Assembly (NCBI GenBank): GCA_001599355.1
Contig: BCGQ01000002.1
Location: forward strand, 1,067,554-1,131,553
Source of the DNA: Nakazawaea peltata
Lineage: Eukaryota; Ascomycota; Pichiomycetes; Alaninales; Pachysolenaceae
Direction: 5' to 3'
Length of the DNA stretch: 64,000 nt
This document shows, piece after piece, positions 28,227 to 38,492 of the stretch. Under the pieces are notes generated by a model. The model was not told the DNA's origin. It worked only from the letters and a program-made list of their open reading frames with translations, and searched no databases. Position 1 is the stretch's first letter. Each line of letters begins with the position of its first letter. A program made the position numbers and the translations under genes.

Positions 28227-29339
28227 CTATTTAAATTTCTTAGTAGCTCTGTTATCAGCTGGTCCATCAACCATTACCTTAATGGCCTTACCACTCTTCA
28301 ACAGTTCGTACAGCTCTTCAATTTCTTCAAACTTGTATCTATGAGTAATGAACTTAGAAACATCAACTCTGCCACTAGAAATCAAAGTGACAGCAGTACT
28401 GTAACAACCATCATCGTATCTACTAGAACCGGTCAAGGTGATTTCCTTCTCGGTGATGAAGAAAATAGGGAAGTCGTTCATGGTTTCGGCTCCCATACCA
28501 ACTTGACAGTACTTACCCTTGTTGTCCAAGAGACGGATCAGTTGGTTGATACATGGGGAAATACCGGTACAGTCGAAACTGACGGTCAGAGGCTTTCCTC
28601 CAAATGCAGCGATTTGCTTGGCTCTGATCTCCTCGTAACTCAAACCTCTGTCACCAGATCCATTGTAGATATGGGTAGCGACACCAAGAGTGTCCTTGGC
28701 AAAGTCCAACTTGTCTTGGACCAAGTCACACAACAAGATCTCGGTAGCTCCGTACAGCTTGGCGACACTGGCGACGACCAAACCGATAGTACCAGCACCA
28801 ATGATGGCGACTCTGTCACCGAATTTGGTACCTACTTGGTTGTTGGCATGAACACCAACACTTAATGGCTCACACATGGCACCTTGCTCCAAAGACATGT
28901 TGTCTGGCAACTTGTAAAGGAAATCTTCTGGCAAGACGTAGTATCTCAGCAAAGTACCATCGATTGGAGGAGTCAGCAGGAACTTCATATCTGGGTCCAA
29001 GTTATAGTAACCGGATCTGAATTCCTTGGAGTAACGAGAAGGAACACCTGGCTCCATTGCAACGTTGTCACCAACTTTCAAAGTGGTGACCAGAGAACCA
29101 ACTTCAACGACGGTACCAGCACTCTCGTGACCCAAAACCATAGGAGAGGTAACCTTGAAGGAACCACATTTGAACTCATCGTAGTACAAGACATCAGAAT
29201 GGCAACATCCAGTTTTCTTGACCTCGACCTTAACGCCGTGAGGCTCATCAATGGTTGGGATTGGTCTGTCCTCGAACAGGACCTTTTGAATACCGGTCAA
29301 GACAATCGATGGGTTGTCACAGGTGGCGATATCGATCAT
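28227..29339 (-). CDS. XYL2: Xylitol/sorbitol dehydrogenase, zinc MDR family
   Basis: 370 aa, a polyol dehydrogenase that oxidises xylitol to xylulose with NAD+. Catalytic zinc ligands are in KKTGCCHSDVLYY and LGHESAGTVVEVG, with the Glu of GHE. The coenzyme fold is VAIIGAGTIGLVVASVAKLYG ending in LLCDL; the Asp there favours NAD+ over NADP+. The second, structural zinc site seems lost: the lobe reads SRYSKEFRSGYYNLDPD, with no Cys. Yeast XYL2 proteins vary there. D-arabinitol or sorbitol are alternative substrates. A TATA box lies 87 bp upstream. It is on the same strand as xylulokinase. Confidence 0.86.
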   Translation of the reverse strand: MIDIATCDNPSIVLTGIQKVLFEDRPIPTIDEPHGVKVEVKKTGCCHSDVLYYDEFKCGSFKVTSPMVLGHESAGTVVEVGSLVTTLKVGDNVAMEPGVPSRYSKEFRSGYYNLDPDMKFLLTPPIDGTLLRYYVLPEDFLYKLPDNMSLEQGAMCEPLSVGVHANNQVGTKFGDRVAIIGAGTIGLVVASVAKLYGATEILLCDLVQDKLDFAKDTLGVATHIYNGSGDRGLSYEEIRAKQIAAFGGKPLTVSFDCTGISPCINQLIRLLDNKGKYCQVGMGAETMNDFPIFFITEKEITLTGSSRYDDGCYSTAVTLISSGRVDVSKFITHRYKFEEIEELYELLKSGKAIKVMVDGPADNRATKKFK

Positions 29340-29425
29340 TGGATTAGAAGTGAGATTGAAAGTAATATATGTTTAGAAAAACAGATAATTGGCGGTACTT
29401 TTTCGATGCCGGTCGAATTGCCTCT

Positions 29426-29433
29426 TATTTATA
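29426..29433 (-). promoter_or_regulatory. TATA box of XYL2
   Basis: TATAAATA on the minus strand, about 87 bp before the XYL2 ATG. Confidence 0.6.
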
Positions 29434-29656
29434 TCCGACTCAATCTTATTTTCTCCACCAAAAAGTTATTTACCCCAGGATTTGCTGCACCTCTGTAATC
29501 CGGAACTGCGTGAAAAATTTGAAGGCTGAATTGTGGGGCTCCGTTAGGGGGAAAAAGGGGCAGCGCATGGAGATTGTCCCGACGAGGCAGGGGGGACTAT
29601 TTTGGGGGAGAGAAGGATCCGGGGGAGATGGGGTGATGCGATAGGCTATGTATTGT

Positions 29657-29683
29657 GGGGAAAGGGGATATGAAGGGTATGGG
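29657..29683 (+). repeat. G-quadruplex-type motif in XYL2 upstream region
   Basis: Four G runs (GGGG, GGGG, GGG, GGG) are separated by AAA, ATATGAA and TAT loops. Confidence 0.5.
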
Positions 29684-30489
29684 AAGGAGAAGAGGGAAGG
29701 GGGGTTACAAGGAAGGGAATCAAGAGGTATAGAGTCACGGAGGGGGTGGAGATATATGAGCTATGAAGAGGGTGGATTACGGTCTTCCGTAAATAGTCTT
29801 CTTGAATTGAAATGACAGGTTTAAAAAGAGACGATTCTATTTTTGGGTTACATTTTTGTAGTTTAATTTTGTAGTTTAATTTTGAATGCTTATTTTGGTT
29901 GATCGAGTGATTTTTCCCCAGAGAAAAAGCGCTTATTATTTTCGTCCTGCTTTTCCTATCTTTCCATTCTTTTTCTGTGTTTTTGTCCTTTTCCTTTGCT
30001 CCTGCTTCGAGTGTAGTGGTTCCAGATTTATTCTTTCAAGATTTATTCACTTGGTATTTTCTTTCGGTTCTGAGTTTATTTCTTATATAGCATATATTTA
30101 AGGAGAGTAACGGGGTAGAACAGGGAATAAAAAGGATTGAATGGTTGAGAATTTTCACCTTACATATTTCAAGTTATCTGTTTCAGCACAAATGCCAATT
30201 CTGAATTTGATAACTAATCATCTCAATTCTCCAAACCTCTTCCACCCCACTCCACCTCCATCTGCCTTCGTTTTCAATGGTCCTCCATTTACCCCCCACC
30301 ACAATATTTAATAAAATGCTACACAAAATCTCCCTACCTAAATTCGTAATATGCTGATCATAAATCCGCGTTTTTGTACCTTACACGACCTTCACTTGCA
30401 GCCGCTTCTTTTAAGCGATAAGATTGAAATCGATAGTTCAAATTCAATTATATTACATTTATTCGATAATAAAAACTAGTGGAATCGAG

Positions 30490-32256
30490 ATGTCTTACAG
30501 TAAGGGACATTCGTTCAAACAAAGCACGCAACAGCGTCGTGCCTCGGTGGTAATTAGTGGCTCATTGGGTCGTGGAGGAATATTCACCCCGGCCGATTTC
30601 ATTGATACTCCTTCAAAGAAGCCTGTTTTACTGGATGAAGAATCACTTTTAGGTGAAGAAGTTCTGTTGATGCATGAAAATGGTGTGGCAATTGCTGGAT
30701 ATGATAGTGTGCTGATCCCCTCTGCTGGAATCCCTAAAAAATCGGTCTCTGGACCTACCGGGAACTCCTTGTCACCTTCAGCCACACCTGCCGACGGAGC
30801 TCACAATCTTTTAGCCGCTACACAGTCTCGGGAAGAGATCTCTCTGGCATGGGAAGACCTGATACACAACGACAAGATAACCCAGGCTTCTGTATGGCTT
30901 GAACTCCGTACTTTGATCGCCTCTTCCATCCCATTGATCATCACATTTGTATTTGAAAATTCTCTTAGTGTTCTGAGTATTTTCAGTGTTGGTCATTTGG
31001 GATCTGTCGAGTTACTGTCGGTGTCTTTGGGTGCTATGACACTGAATATCACACTGTACTCCATCATTCAAGGATTGGCCACGTCTCTTGATACTTTATG
31101 TGCTCAACTGTACGGTCTGAACAACCACTCGTTAGTTGGTCTTCATTTCCAGAAGGTCACCGTACTGATCTTTGCCGTATTTGTTCCAATTTTCATTTTC
31201 TATTGGATTGGGGGCCATTGGTTATTCACCAAGATGATCCCTGACCCAGTCAGTGCATTGCTTCTGAGTAACTACTTGAAAGTGGTGTCTTTAGGTGTTC
31301 CGGGCTACATTCTTTTCGAGACAGGTAAGCGGTTTTTGCAATCGCAGGGAATTTTCCATGCCTCTACTTACATTTTATGTATTTGTGCTCCATTAAATCT
31401 GTTAATGAACTATTTGTTCGTCTGGAACAAATATATCGGTATCGGGTACCTTGGACTGCCAATCCTGGTCCTGATCAACTACTGGTTAATGCTGCTTGGT
31501 CTTCTCGTTTATACTTTATACACTAAAAGTGACGTCAACCCTATGAAATGTTGGGTCCCTATCAATTGGAAGTTCATCACCAGTGACTGGGCCTCAATGT
31601 TCCGTTTACTGTTACCGGGAGTCATCATGATCGAGCTGGAGTTCTTGCTGTTCGAGCTGTTGACTTTGTTGTCCTCCTATTTGGGTACCGATGTCTTGCT
31701 GGCTCAAAGTATCGTCACCACTATGCTGTCTTTGAGTTACCAAGTGCCATTCCTGATCTCGATTCTGTGTGGTACCAGAGTTGCTAATCTCCTCGGTGCC
31801 TCTTTACTGAATTTACTGAAAGTCCATTGTATGGTTGCATTGGTGTTTGCTTTCTTCATTTCTTTGCTTAGTTTCTCGCTGCTTTACTTTGGAGATGACC
31901 AGATCGCCAAGTTCTTCACCAATGACGAGACCACTATCAAAATTGTTTCTAATGTGATTCCATTTGTCGCTGTGATCCAGATTTTTGACGCCTTGAACGC
32001 TGTCAGTGCAGGTTTGTTGAGAGGTCAAGGTTTACAGAAGATCGGAGGTATCGTCAACTTGGTCAGTTACTATTTGGTGGGTCTTCCAGTGCTGATTATT
32101 CTGACGTTCAAGTTGGATTATGGATTGAAGGGATTGTGGCTTGGAGCAGGAGTCCTGTTATTAATCATTGGAGTTGTGCAGAGTTACTATGTTATTTACT
32201 CTGACTACGACGAGTTAGTCCGCGATCTGGAGAGACGTAATGCTTTAGAAGAGTAG
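30490..32256 (+). CDS. MATE-family transporter 1, ERC1-like
   Basis: 588 aa from ATG 30490; an in-frame TTG 66 bp upstream is rejected. About 150 N-terminal residues are hydrophilic, then about 12 TM helices of the MATE fold follow, in two halves. Landmarks are SSIPLIITFVFENSLSVLSI at helix 1, GLATSLDTLCAQLYG, the RFLQSQG loop, APLNLLMNYLF, and GLLRGQGLQKIGGIVNLVSYY in the second half. S. cerevisiae Erc1 and YDR338C have the same form; Erc1 confers ethionine resistance. The substrate here is unknown. The next gene downstream is a paralog in the same direction, 237 bp on, so this is a tandem duplication. Confidence 0.9.
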   Translation: MSYSKGHSFKQSTQQRRASVVISGSLGRGGIFTPADFIDTPSKKPVLLDEESLLGEEVLLMHENGVAIAGYDSVLIPSAGIPKKSVSGPTGNSLSPSATPADGAHNLLAATQSREEISLAWEDLIHNDKITQASVWLELRTLIASSIPLIITFVFENSLSVLSIFSVGHLGSVELLSVSLGAMTLNITLYSIIQGLATSLDTLCAQLYGLNNHSLVGLHFQKVTVLIFAVFVPIFIFYWIGGHWLFTKMIPDPVSALLLSNYLKVVSLGVPGYILFETGKRFLQSQGIFHASTYILCICAPLNLLMNYLFVWNKYIGIGYLGLPILVLINYWLMLLGLLVYTLYTKSDVNPMKCWVPINWKFITSDWASMFRLLLPGVIMIELEFLLFELLTLLSSYLGTDVLLAQSIVTTMLSLSYQVPFLISILCGTRVANLLGASLLNLLKVHCMVALVFAFFISLLSFSLLYFGDDQIAKFFTNDETTIKIVSNVIPFVAVIQIFDALNAVSAGLLRGQGLQKIGGIVNLVSYYLVGLPVLIILTFKLDYGLKGLWLGAGVLLLIIGVVQSYYVIYSDYDELVRDLERRNALEE

Positions 32257-32493
32257 TTTAATTGTAATAAAAACTGGCATTTGAAATTTGTAGTGACTGT
32301 GTGTCAGTGTGTCAGTGCAGTGTCACCATGACGCCCTTTTTAGCCCAGCTGGCGACACTCGACCCTTCAATTTCCCGATTTGGAAATGAAAAATATTATG
32401 TAAAAAAAATTTCACCTGTCAGAGGGATGAGCTCTCGAGGATTGAAGGGTCTTAAAATCGGGGATCACACAAGGTAACGGGACTGATACGGAA

Positions 32494-34275
32494 ATGGGAC
32501 ATGATAATACCGATAATATATGGATAAGGAACAAGAATTCTCGAGAAATCCCCGGGGAGCTGCAAGAAAATGCTAGAGCCACACTGTCACTGATTGGTGT
32601 CACTAGTAGTTCTTTGGGCAGAGCAGAGATGTTGGGAAGTAGTTTCAACGGGAGACATTCTGGACACCATGATATTGATCGTGATTTGGTCGATTATGAT
32701 GGAGAAGGTGATGTTGAGGTACAAAAATATTTAGAAGAGCAACTGCATTTGAAGCAAACCAAGCAGGGCAAACACAAGAATGACAGCAGTGAACAGTTGG
32801 AGTTACGTGGACATAGTAGTGAACAGCAAGGAGAATATGGTGCAATAATAGACGAAGATGAGGTTTCAGATTCAGTTGAACTTCAAAATGAAGTAGGAAC
32901 CTCGAAAGTGTCGTTTTGGAATGAGTTTGTATCTATATCTGCAAATTCTGCCCCATTAATTGTCACATTCTTTCTTCAGAATTCTCTCAATGTCGCTTCT
33001 ATTATGAGTATAGGACATTTGGGGGCCACAGAGTTGGCTGGTATCACATTAGGATCAATGACACTGAATGTAACTAGTTTTAGTGTGGTATCGGGAATTT
33101 CCACCTGTCTTGATACTCTTTGTGCCCAACTGTATGGGGCAGGAAAGTACCATTTAATTTCTTTGTATTTTCAACGATGCAATGCTTTGTTATTAATGAT
33201 TATTTTACCCATAATTATCGGTTATTATCTGGTGGGTTATCGATTACTATATAGTATTACTGGAGATGAGCAGACTCTGCATTATCTGCTGCAATATTTG
33301 AAGATCACCGCTGTGGGATTACCAGGGTACTGTTTATTCGAGACTGGAAAAAGATATCTTCAAGCTCAAGGTGTATTCCACCTGTCGACATACGTTTTAT
33401 TTGTCTGTGCTCCGGTAAATGCTTTCTTAAATTATTATTTAGTATGGGGTCCTGGTTCTCCTCTTGGATATCTGGGTCTGCCTGTCGCTGTACTGGTGAC
33501 TTACTGGTTAATGCCATTAGGTCTTTTCTTATATGTCTGGAAATTCGATACCAGTTTACAAAAGTGTTGGAGATGGTATCCTATCGTTAAGATATTCCAA
33601 AATTGGTCAACTTTGATTCATTTACTGCTCCCGTCTTTGGTTATGATTGAACTGGAATTTATCCTATTCGAATGTATGACAATATTTGCTTCTCGTTTGG
33701 GGGTAATAAGTTTACTGCTGCAAAGTTGTGTCGCCAGCATTTCTCTGTTGGTATGGCAATTGATTTTCGCCATTTCGGTGCTGCTGTCGACCAGAGTACT
33801 GAATTATTTAGGACTGGGAAGACTCGAGGCTAGTAAAATGTGTTGTAGTATTTCTTATTGGTTTGCGATTTTGGTCTCCATTATGAACTGTTCACTTCTT
33901 ATCATCTATGCGAGACCAATCAGTTTTATATTCACTTCTGACCCCCAAATTGCTGAGATGGTTGTAGATGTGATGCCAACTTTGCTGCTTTTCCAATTTG
34001 TAGATTCCTTAAACAGTGTAGGAGCCGGTTGTCTTCGTGGTCAAGGTCTTCAAAAGATCGGAGGAATCATCAATTTAATCAGCTACTACATTGTTGGATT
34101 ACCTTTCAGTTACTATCTTACATTTGATAGAGAATTCGGTATCAAAGGATTATGGCTCGGTACTTCCTTCCTGTTGTTGATCAACAGTATAGTGGAGATC
34201 GTCTACGTTTTCTTCAGTGACTGGAATGTCTTGTATGAACAGCTGAAGGCCCGTAGCAGTGATGACCTTGCATAA
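32494..34275 (+). CDS. MATE-family transporter 2, tandem paralog
   Basis: 593 aa with a longer acidic, Gln/His/Glu-rich N-terminus of about 145 residues, then the same 12-helix MATE layout: APLIVTFFLQNSLNVASIM, GISTCLDTLCAQLYGAG, RYLQAQGVFHLSTYV, APVNAFLNYYL and GCLRGQGLQKIGGIINLISYY. Conserved blocks agree closely with the upstream paralog, while the N-termini share nothing obvious, so the regulatory ends seem to have diverged. It probably exports small cationic or amphipathic compounds in exchange for H+ at the plasma membrane or vacuole; this is family inference. Confidence 0.9.
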   Translation: MGHDNTDNIWIRNKNSREIPGELQENARATLSLIGVTSSSLGRAEMLGSSFNGRHSGHHDIDRDLVDYDGEGDVEVQKYLEEQLHLKQTKQGKHKNDSSEQLELRGHSSEQQGEYGAIIDEDEVSDSVELQNEVGTSKVSFWNEFVSISANSAPLIVTFFLQNSLNVASIMSIGHLGATELAGITLGSMTLNVTSFSVVSGISTCLDTLCAQLYGAGKYHLISLYFQRCNALLLMIILPIIIGYYLVGYRLLYSITGDEQTLHYLLQYLKITAVGLPGYCLFETGKRYLQAQGVFHLSTYVLFVCAPVNAFLNYYLVWGPGSPLGYLGLPVAVLVTYWLMPLGLFLYVWKFDTSLQKCWRWYPIVKIFQNWSTLIHLLLPSLVMIELEFILFECMTIFASRLGVISLLLQSCVASISLLVWQLIFAISVLLSTRVLNYLGLGRLEASKMCCSISYWFAILVSIMNCSLLIIYARPISFIFTSDPQIAEMVVDVMPTLLLFQFVDSLNSVGAGCLRGQGLQKIGGIINLISYYIVGLPFSYYLTFDREFGIKGLWLGTSFLLLINSIVEIVYVFFSDWNVLYEQLKARSSDDLA

Positions 34276-34865
34276 TTCAGAAGGGGGTTAGGACAGTATT
34301 TCCGTTTAAGGTAATTAGAAGACATTTCCCAAAATAGCAACCAAAATTTATATACCTTCAACCTTCTCCATATAAAGAGTGTAATCCATAATTTATTTAT
34401 TAGTTTGATTTTGATCAACTCATTGTAGTGTCATAGTTGTTGAGGATGTTCTGGTGATCAATTACCTCAATGGAGACGACTAAAGATCTACGCCGTCATC
34501 GTCATTAGAGATGGTCTCACCTCTCCTGGGGATTCCACAGGCCTTTTGATCTATCAGTTGATGACGGAAATCGAATACCAGTTCCTTTTAATGGTGTGTA
34601 TGGAGATCACTACTGCTTAGATGTGGATTGGTGATGAGATTTTGTACACTATAAGGCAAGGGAGCAAATTTTAAATGTAAATATACAGACTATCGGCCCT
34701 CATACTTTCCCTCTAAAGTTGAAACTACATCTAATCATATCAATCTCTCCTATAATACCCTACAACTGGTCATGATAATAAATAAATCGGATAGCCATCT
34801 ATTCAGATAGTAAATGTTGTTAACTATATACGGACTAATATCGCTATGGGAAATACATAAGATAT
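34276..34865. other. Convergent 3' region MATE 2 / GRX5, 590 bp
   Basis: No supported gene. A lone RTGATGA box C-like sequence at 34631-34637 has no box D partner in range, so I do not call a snoRNA. Confidence 0.4.
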
Positions 34866-35318
34866 TTACTCATCTTCTTCGACCAAAGCACCAGCTTTCT
34901 CCAACATCTCCAGCAACTCACCGGACTGACTCATGCTCATGACAATATCACAACCACCGACAAACTCATTCTCAACGTATAATTGAGGTATTGTCGGCCA
35001 TTCACTGTATTCCTTGATACCGTTACGAAGGTCGTCATCTTCCAAGACGTTGTACAGGGCGAACTTCTCTGGGTTGACACCTTGTTGACCCAAGACCTGG
35101 ATAGTAGCTCTACTGAATCCACACAGAGGAGCCATTGGAGTACCTTTCATGAAAAGAACCACTGGAGCTGACTTGACCAGCGACTCGATCAGTTCTCTTG
35201 TCTCATCAGAGAGGAAACGGACAAAGCCACCACGGTTGGCCAAACTGTTCTTGAGCAACAGAGGGGTGATCTGTCTAGTTGCTGTTCTTCCAGCACTGAA
35301 TACCGATCTGCTAAACAT
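34866..35318 (-). CDS. GRX5: Mitochondrial monothiol glutaredoxin
   Basis: 150 aa, as in S. cerevisiae Grx5. Residues 1-35 are Arg/Ser/Thr-rich with no acidic residue before Asp38, a mitochondrial targeting sequence. The monothiol glutaredoxin fold then carries [19 protein letters not shown] with the CGFS active site at 66-69, [19 protein letters not shown] for glutathione binding, and an acidic tail. The family hands 2Fe-2S clusters from Isu1 to other proteins. Two TGCACGACT sites lie 120 and 160 bp upstream. Confidence 0.96.
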   Translation of the reverse strand: MFSRSVFSAGRTATRQITPLLLKNSLANRGGFVRFLSDETRELIESLVKSAPVVLFMKGTPMAPLCGFSRATIQVLGQQGVNPEKFALYNVLEDDDLRNGIKEYSEWPTIPQLYVENEFVGGCDIVMSMSQSGELLEMLEKAGALVEEDE

Positions 35319-37400
35319 TGTATACCTTTCTTGTTATAAGAAGTGCTTACTCTTAAGGAACTCACCCCTTCTCTTTTTTTGCCTCTTAGTAAGCTAAATC
35401 TATGGCGCTTGGTGATTGGAGAAAAATTTTAGAGAAGAGTCGTGCATTTGAAACCAAATCACCCAGGGGCCGGGGGAAGTCGTGCATGTTATACCGAAAA
35501 TGCAGGTGAAAGAACTGGATCTAGATTGATCACATGAAAACTGCTCGGGAGTTCCAAGGCGTTGGACTTAGATCGGTCTCGAAAATTCGGTCGATGGCCT
35601 CAGGCGTTATTGTGGCTATAGTCTCTCTGACTAGGGGTAGCCGACCACTCAATTCTTCTTGGTAACTGCAAGGCTTGCCGTGATATGACGCAAGGTGACG
35701 CGTGAACTTTATGAAATACCGAAATATAGATCGTTGACAATGCACTCTATATGGATACCTAAACAGGAAATACGCACGTCGTCGAAGACGTGTCGAAACT
35801 TCTCCAAATTGGAGGAAAAAAAAGGCTCACCCACCTACGGTTGCAGAGAAAATGCGCAGATTGATGGTTACCACGCAAATATACCAGGGTTGTTAGTGTG
35901 TGAAGAAAAGCACCTTGAGGAGCGTTTGGGCGAAAAAGGAGAGACATTGTAAGACATAAGCCATGCCGAACTTATATAGCTTGCAGGATATCGTCAATAA
36001 CAGAACATCTTAGTTCTAGACTAAAATGGAGGAAATCACCGTAACTGAATCAGTTTTTCAAATCAAATCAGGATTTTTCTTTTTTTTTCTCCGTCTTTCT
36101 TAACGGGATTTCACATAGAGTTAAATTAGACTGACCCACAGGTTAGTTTTACATATAGAGCAAATAGCGCAATATGCCCTGATTTACACAAGTTATGAGA
36201 TTAGTACATGAAATTTTGTTATCTAGCATTGGTTTACAATTTGATCCACGTACTGTATGCATTGCAGCTAACTAAACAGACCTCACACAAGTGTAAAACA
36301 GTGACTCCATCAAGGCCAAGAAGCAAAGTAGCAAGCACAACCTTCTTCAATAACTTAACTCCAAACAGATAATTGACAACTTCCTCAAAATTTGCCGTAA
36401 ATCCGTAACAGTGGTCGAATCACACTACTAAGACCCGTTAAATCAAAGCCTACCGGTGAAAATTTATTTAACTTTTTCCTTCGTTGGAGAAGATATTGGG
36501 GCCGAGCGGGAATGTTGCTACTAAAATTAGGAATAAATTGTTTCCGAGAAGTCATCCAATGATCCCAAAACAGAAATGTGATATTATTTGACCCCTCAGC
36601 ATCCGGGTGGCAGCAATGTCGAATTTCTAAGAAGCTTAGCTCGGTAGGAAATGAAAGGGCCCCGAGATCAATAAGTGAGGTGCACCTGATGGAGGAATCG
36701 TGTTTGATTTGAAAGTGTTCTATTTTTGTCTCTACTAGTTTTTGTTTACCAAGTCTCTGACCTTTGTTGTATTTCCTAATAACCGTAGTTGTTTATTAGA
36801 TTTCCCTCAAACATGGCCCCTCGTTTGCCTTCCTGCTCTCTTTTGTTAGTCGCAACAATAAAGGACACACATCAAGGCACTGTTTGGAGAAGATTTTAGC
36901 ATAACTGGAGAAAAAAACTGCAGATCATTTTCAATTTTTTCTCCGACCCTCTCTTTTTGAATTAATACCACAGACTCAATGTAATCTCTATTTTGAATAC
37001 AAGACTCAATTGATGTATCTAGATAGGCTATAGCATCCATTCAGCCAACTAAGTGATGATTCCAACGTCGTAGATTGGACCCTGCCACCCACCACCTCAA
37101 TACCTACTCCCCATTCCCCATTTCTTATTTATAGAAGCTCACGAAAAAATTACTACTAATATTACTTCATTTTTTTCCCGACATGCGCCTGCGTGCAGCG
37201 GCTTCTTATTACCCCCTTTGGTTTCTTTTTATAAATCAGATAATAGGATTATAATTACGGTTTTAATTATCGAAGCATGGTCGGGCTGCTCTAAGCTTGG
37301 ACGTCCAAATTTAATATAAATAGAGTCTCAAATTTCCAGTAGTATCAAAGTTGTAGAAGTTTCTTTATCTCCATCTTTTTTCCATAAGAGTAAATCAAAG
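35319..37400. promoter_or_regulatory. 2.1-kb divergent region GRX5 / PIR gene
   Basis: No gene I can support. It holds two AGTCGTGC sites (35438-35445, 35478-35485) before GRX5, poly-T runs near 36070 and 37170, and a TATAAATA at 37315-37322 before the PIR gene. Two small minus-strand frames (35947-35759 and 37040-36846) start with ATG but show no known motif. The length fits a complex cell-wall gene promoter. Confidence 0.5.
37315..37322 (+). promoter_or_regulatory. TATA box of PIR gene
   Basis: TATAAATA, 79 bp before the PIR ATG, the normal distance for a strongly induced yeast gene. Confidence 0.6.
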
Positions 37401-38492
37401 ATGCAATTATCTAGATCTATTTCAATCTCAATTGCTTTGGCTCTGAATGCCATGGCCGCTTATGTTCCAAGTGAGCCATGGTCCACTTTGACCCCAGATT
37501 CTCCATACCCAAGTGGTGCCATCACTGATTACCCATCTACTTTTGGTATTGCCATTTCTCAAATTTCCACCTCTGCATCTGCCGAGGCCACTGGAAATGC
37601 TAAGAGAGCTTTGCCACAATTGGTCAAGAAGGATGTCACCCAAATCGGTGATGGTCAAGTCCAAGCTACTACTGCTACTGAGAAGACCACCGAGGAGGCT
37701 GCTACTCAAATTGGTGATGGTCAAGTTCAAGCCACTACTTCCACTGCCAAGAAGACCACCGAAGCCGCTGCTACCCAGATCGGTGATGGTCAAGTTCAAG
37801 CTACTACTGCTACCGCTAAGACCACAGAGGCCGCTGTTACTCAAATCGGTGACGGTCANGTNCAAGCTACTACTGCTACCGCTAAGACCACCGAGGCTGC
37901 TGTTTCCCAAATTGGCGATGGTCAAGTTCAAGCTACTACTGCTACCGCTAAGACCACCGAGGCTGCTGTTTCCCAAATTGGCGATGGTCAAGTTCAAGCT
38001 ACCACCAAGACCACTGCCGGTGCTGTTTCTCAAATTGGCGATGGTCAAATCCAAGCCACCACTAAGACCGCTACTGGTGCTTCTCAAATTGGCGATGGTC
38101 AAGTCCAAGCTACTGATGCTGCCAGTTCCGAGGATGATGGTCAAATCACTAACGTTGAAGGTGATGACACCTCCGACCCAGTTACCCTGGTCTCTTGTTC
38201 TTCTGACTCAACTTTGCTGATGACCTTGAACAACTCCGTTTTGACCGACTCTTCCGGTAGAATTGGTTCCATCGTCGCTAACCACCAATTCCAATTCGAC
38301 GGTCCTCCACCACAAGCCGGTGCCATCTACGCTGCTGGTTGGTCTATCACCGAAGATGGTTTGTTGGCTCTTGGTAACAACACTCACTTCTACGAATGTT
38401 TGTCTGGTACCTTCTACAACTTGTACGATGAGGACATCGGAAGTGAATGTTATGAGGTTGTCTTCTCTGTTGTCGATTTGGTTGACTGTTAA
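37401..38492 (+). CDS. PIR cell-wall protein (internal repeats, 4-Cys tail)
   Basis: 363 aa. A signal peptide of about 20 residues ends near LNAMAAYV. A Kex2-type KR site (NAKR before ALPQLVKK) separates a propeptide from the repeats. Eight copies of the PIR repeat [11 protein letters not shown] follow, most with an ATAKTTEAA spacer. In such repeats a Gln forms an alkali-labile ester to beta-1,3-glucan, anchoring the protein in the wall. The C-terminal domain has the four spaced Cys of PIR proteins ([21 protein letters not shown] and the final VDC). Two N bases at 37859 and 37862 make the GQV of the fourth repeat uncertain, probably because the near-identical repeats collapsed or vary. S. cerevisiae PIR1/HSP150 are the closest types. 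Confidence 0.94.
   Translation: MQLSRSISISIALALNAMAAYVPSEPWSTLTPDSPYPSGAITDYPSTFGIAISQISTSASAEATGNAKRALPQLVKKDVTQIGDGQVQATTATEKTTEEAATQIGDGQVQATTSTAKKTTEAAATQIGDGQVQATTATAKTTEAAVTQIGDGXXQATTATAKTTEAAVSQIGDGQVQATTATAKTTEAAVSQIGDGQVQATTKTTAGAVSQIGDGQIQATTKTATGASQIGDGQVQATDAASSEDDGQITNVEGDDTSDPVTLVSCSSDSTLLMTLNNSVLTDSSGRIGSIVANHQFQFDGPPPQAGAIYAAGWSITEDGLLALGNNTHFYECLSGTFYNLYDEDIGSECYEVVFSVVDLVDC
37644..38118 (+). repeat. Internal PIR coding repeats, 8 units
   Basis: Near-identical 57-69-bp units encode [11 protein letters not shown] plus spacer. They are in frame throughout. Repeats 4 to 6 are the most alike, so unit number is the likeliest thing to vary between strains or assemblies. Confidence 0.85.

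Larger units (their letters stand above)
29340..30489. promoter_or_regulatory. Divergent intergenic region XYL2 / MATE 1, 1.15 kb
   Basis: No gene. The half near XYL2 is G-rich (29520-29740) and carries a G4-type motif at 29657-29683. An ACACGACC site lies at 30383-30390, about 100 bp before the MATE ATG. Confidence 0.5.

Noticed and set aside
34631-34637. Box C-like GTGATGA
   Set aside because: No box D (CTGA) within reach, so no C/D snoRNA.
35530-35952. Two small minus-strand frames and one plus-strand frame
   Set aside because: Overlapping, no motif, no neighbours that support them; only ATG and length.
36846-37040. 64-aa minus-strand frame with a coiled N-terminal half
   Set aside because: ATG-started and partly helical, but I recognise no family and the second half is not protein-like.
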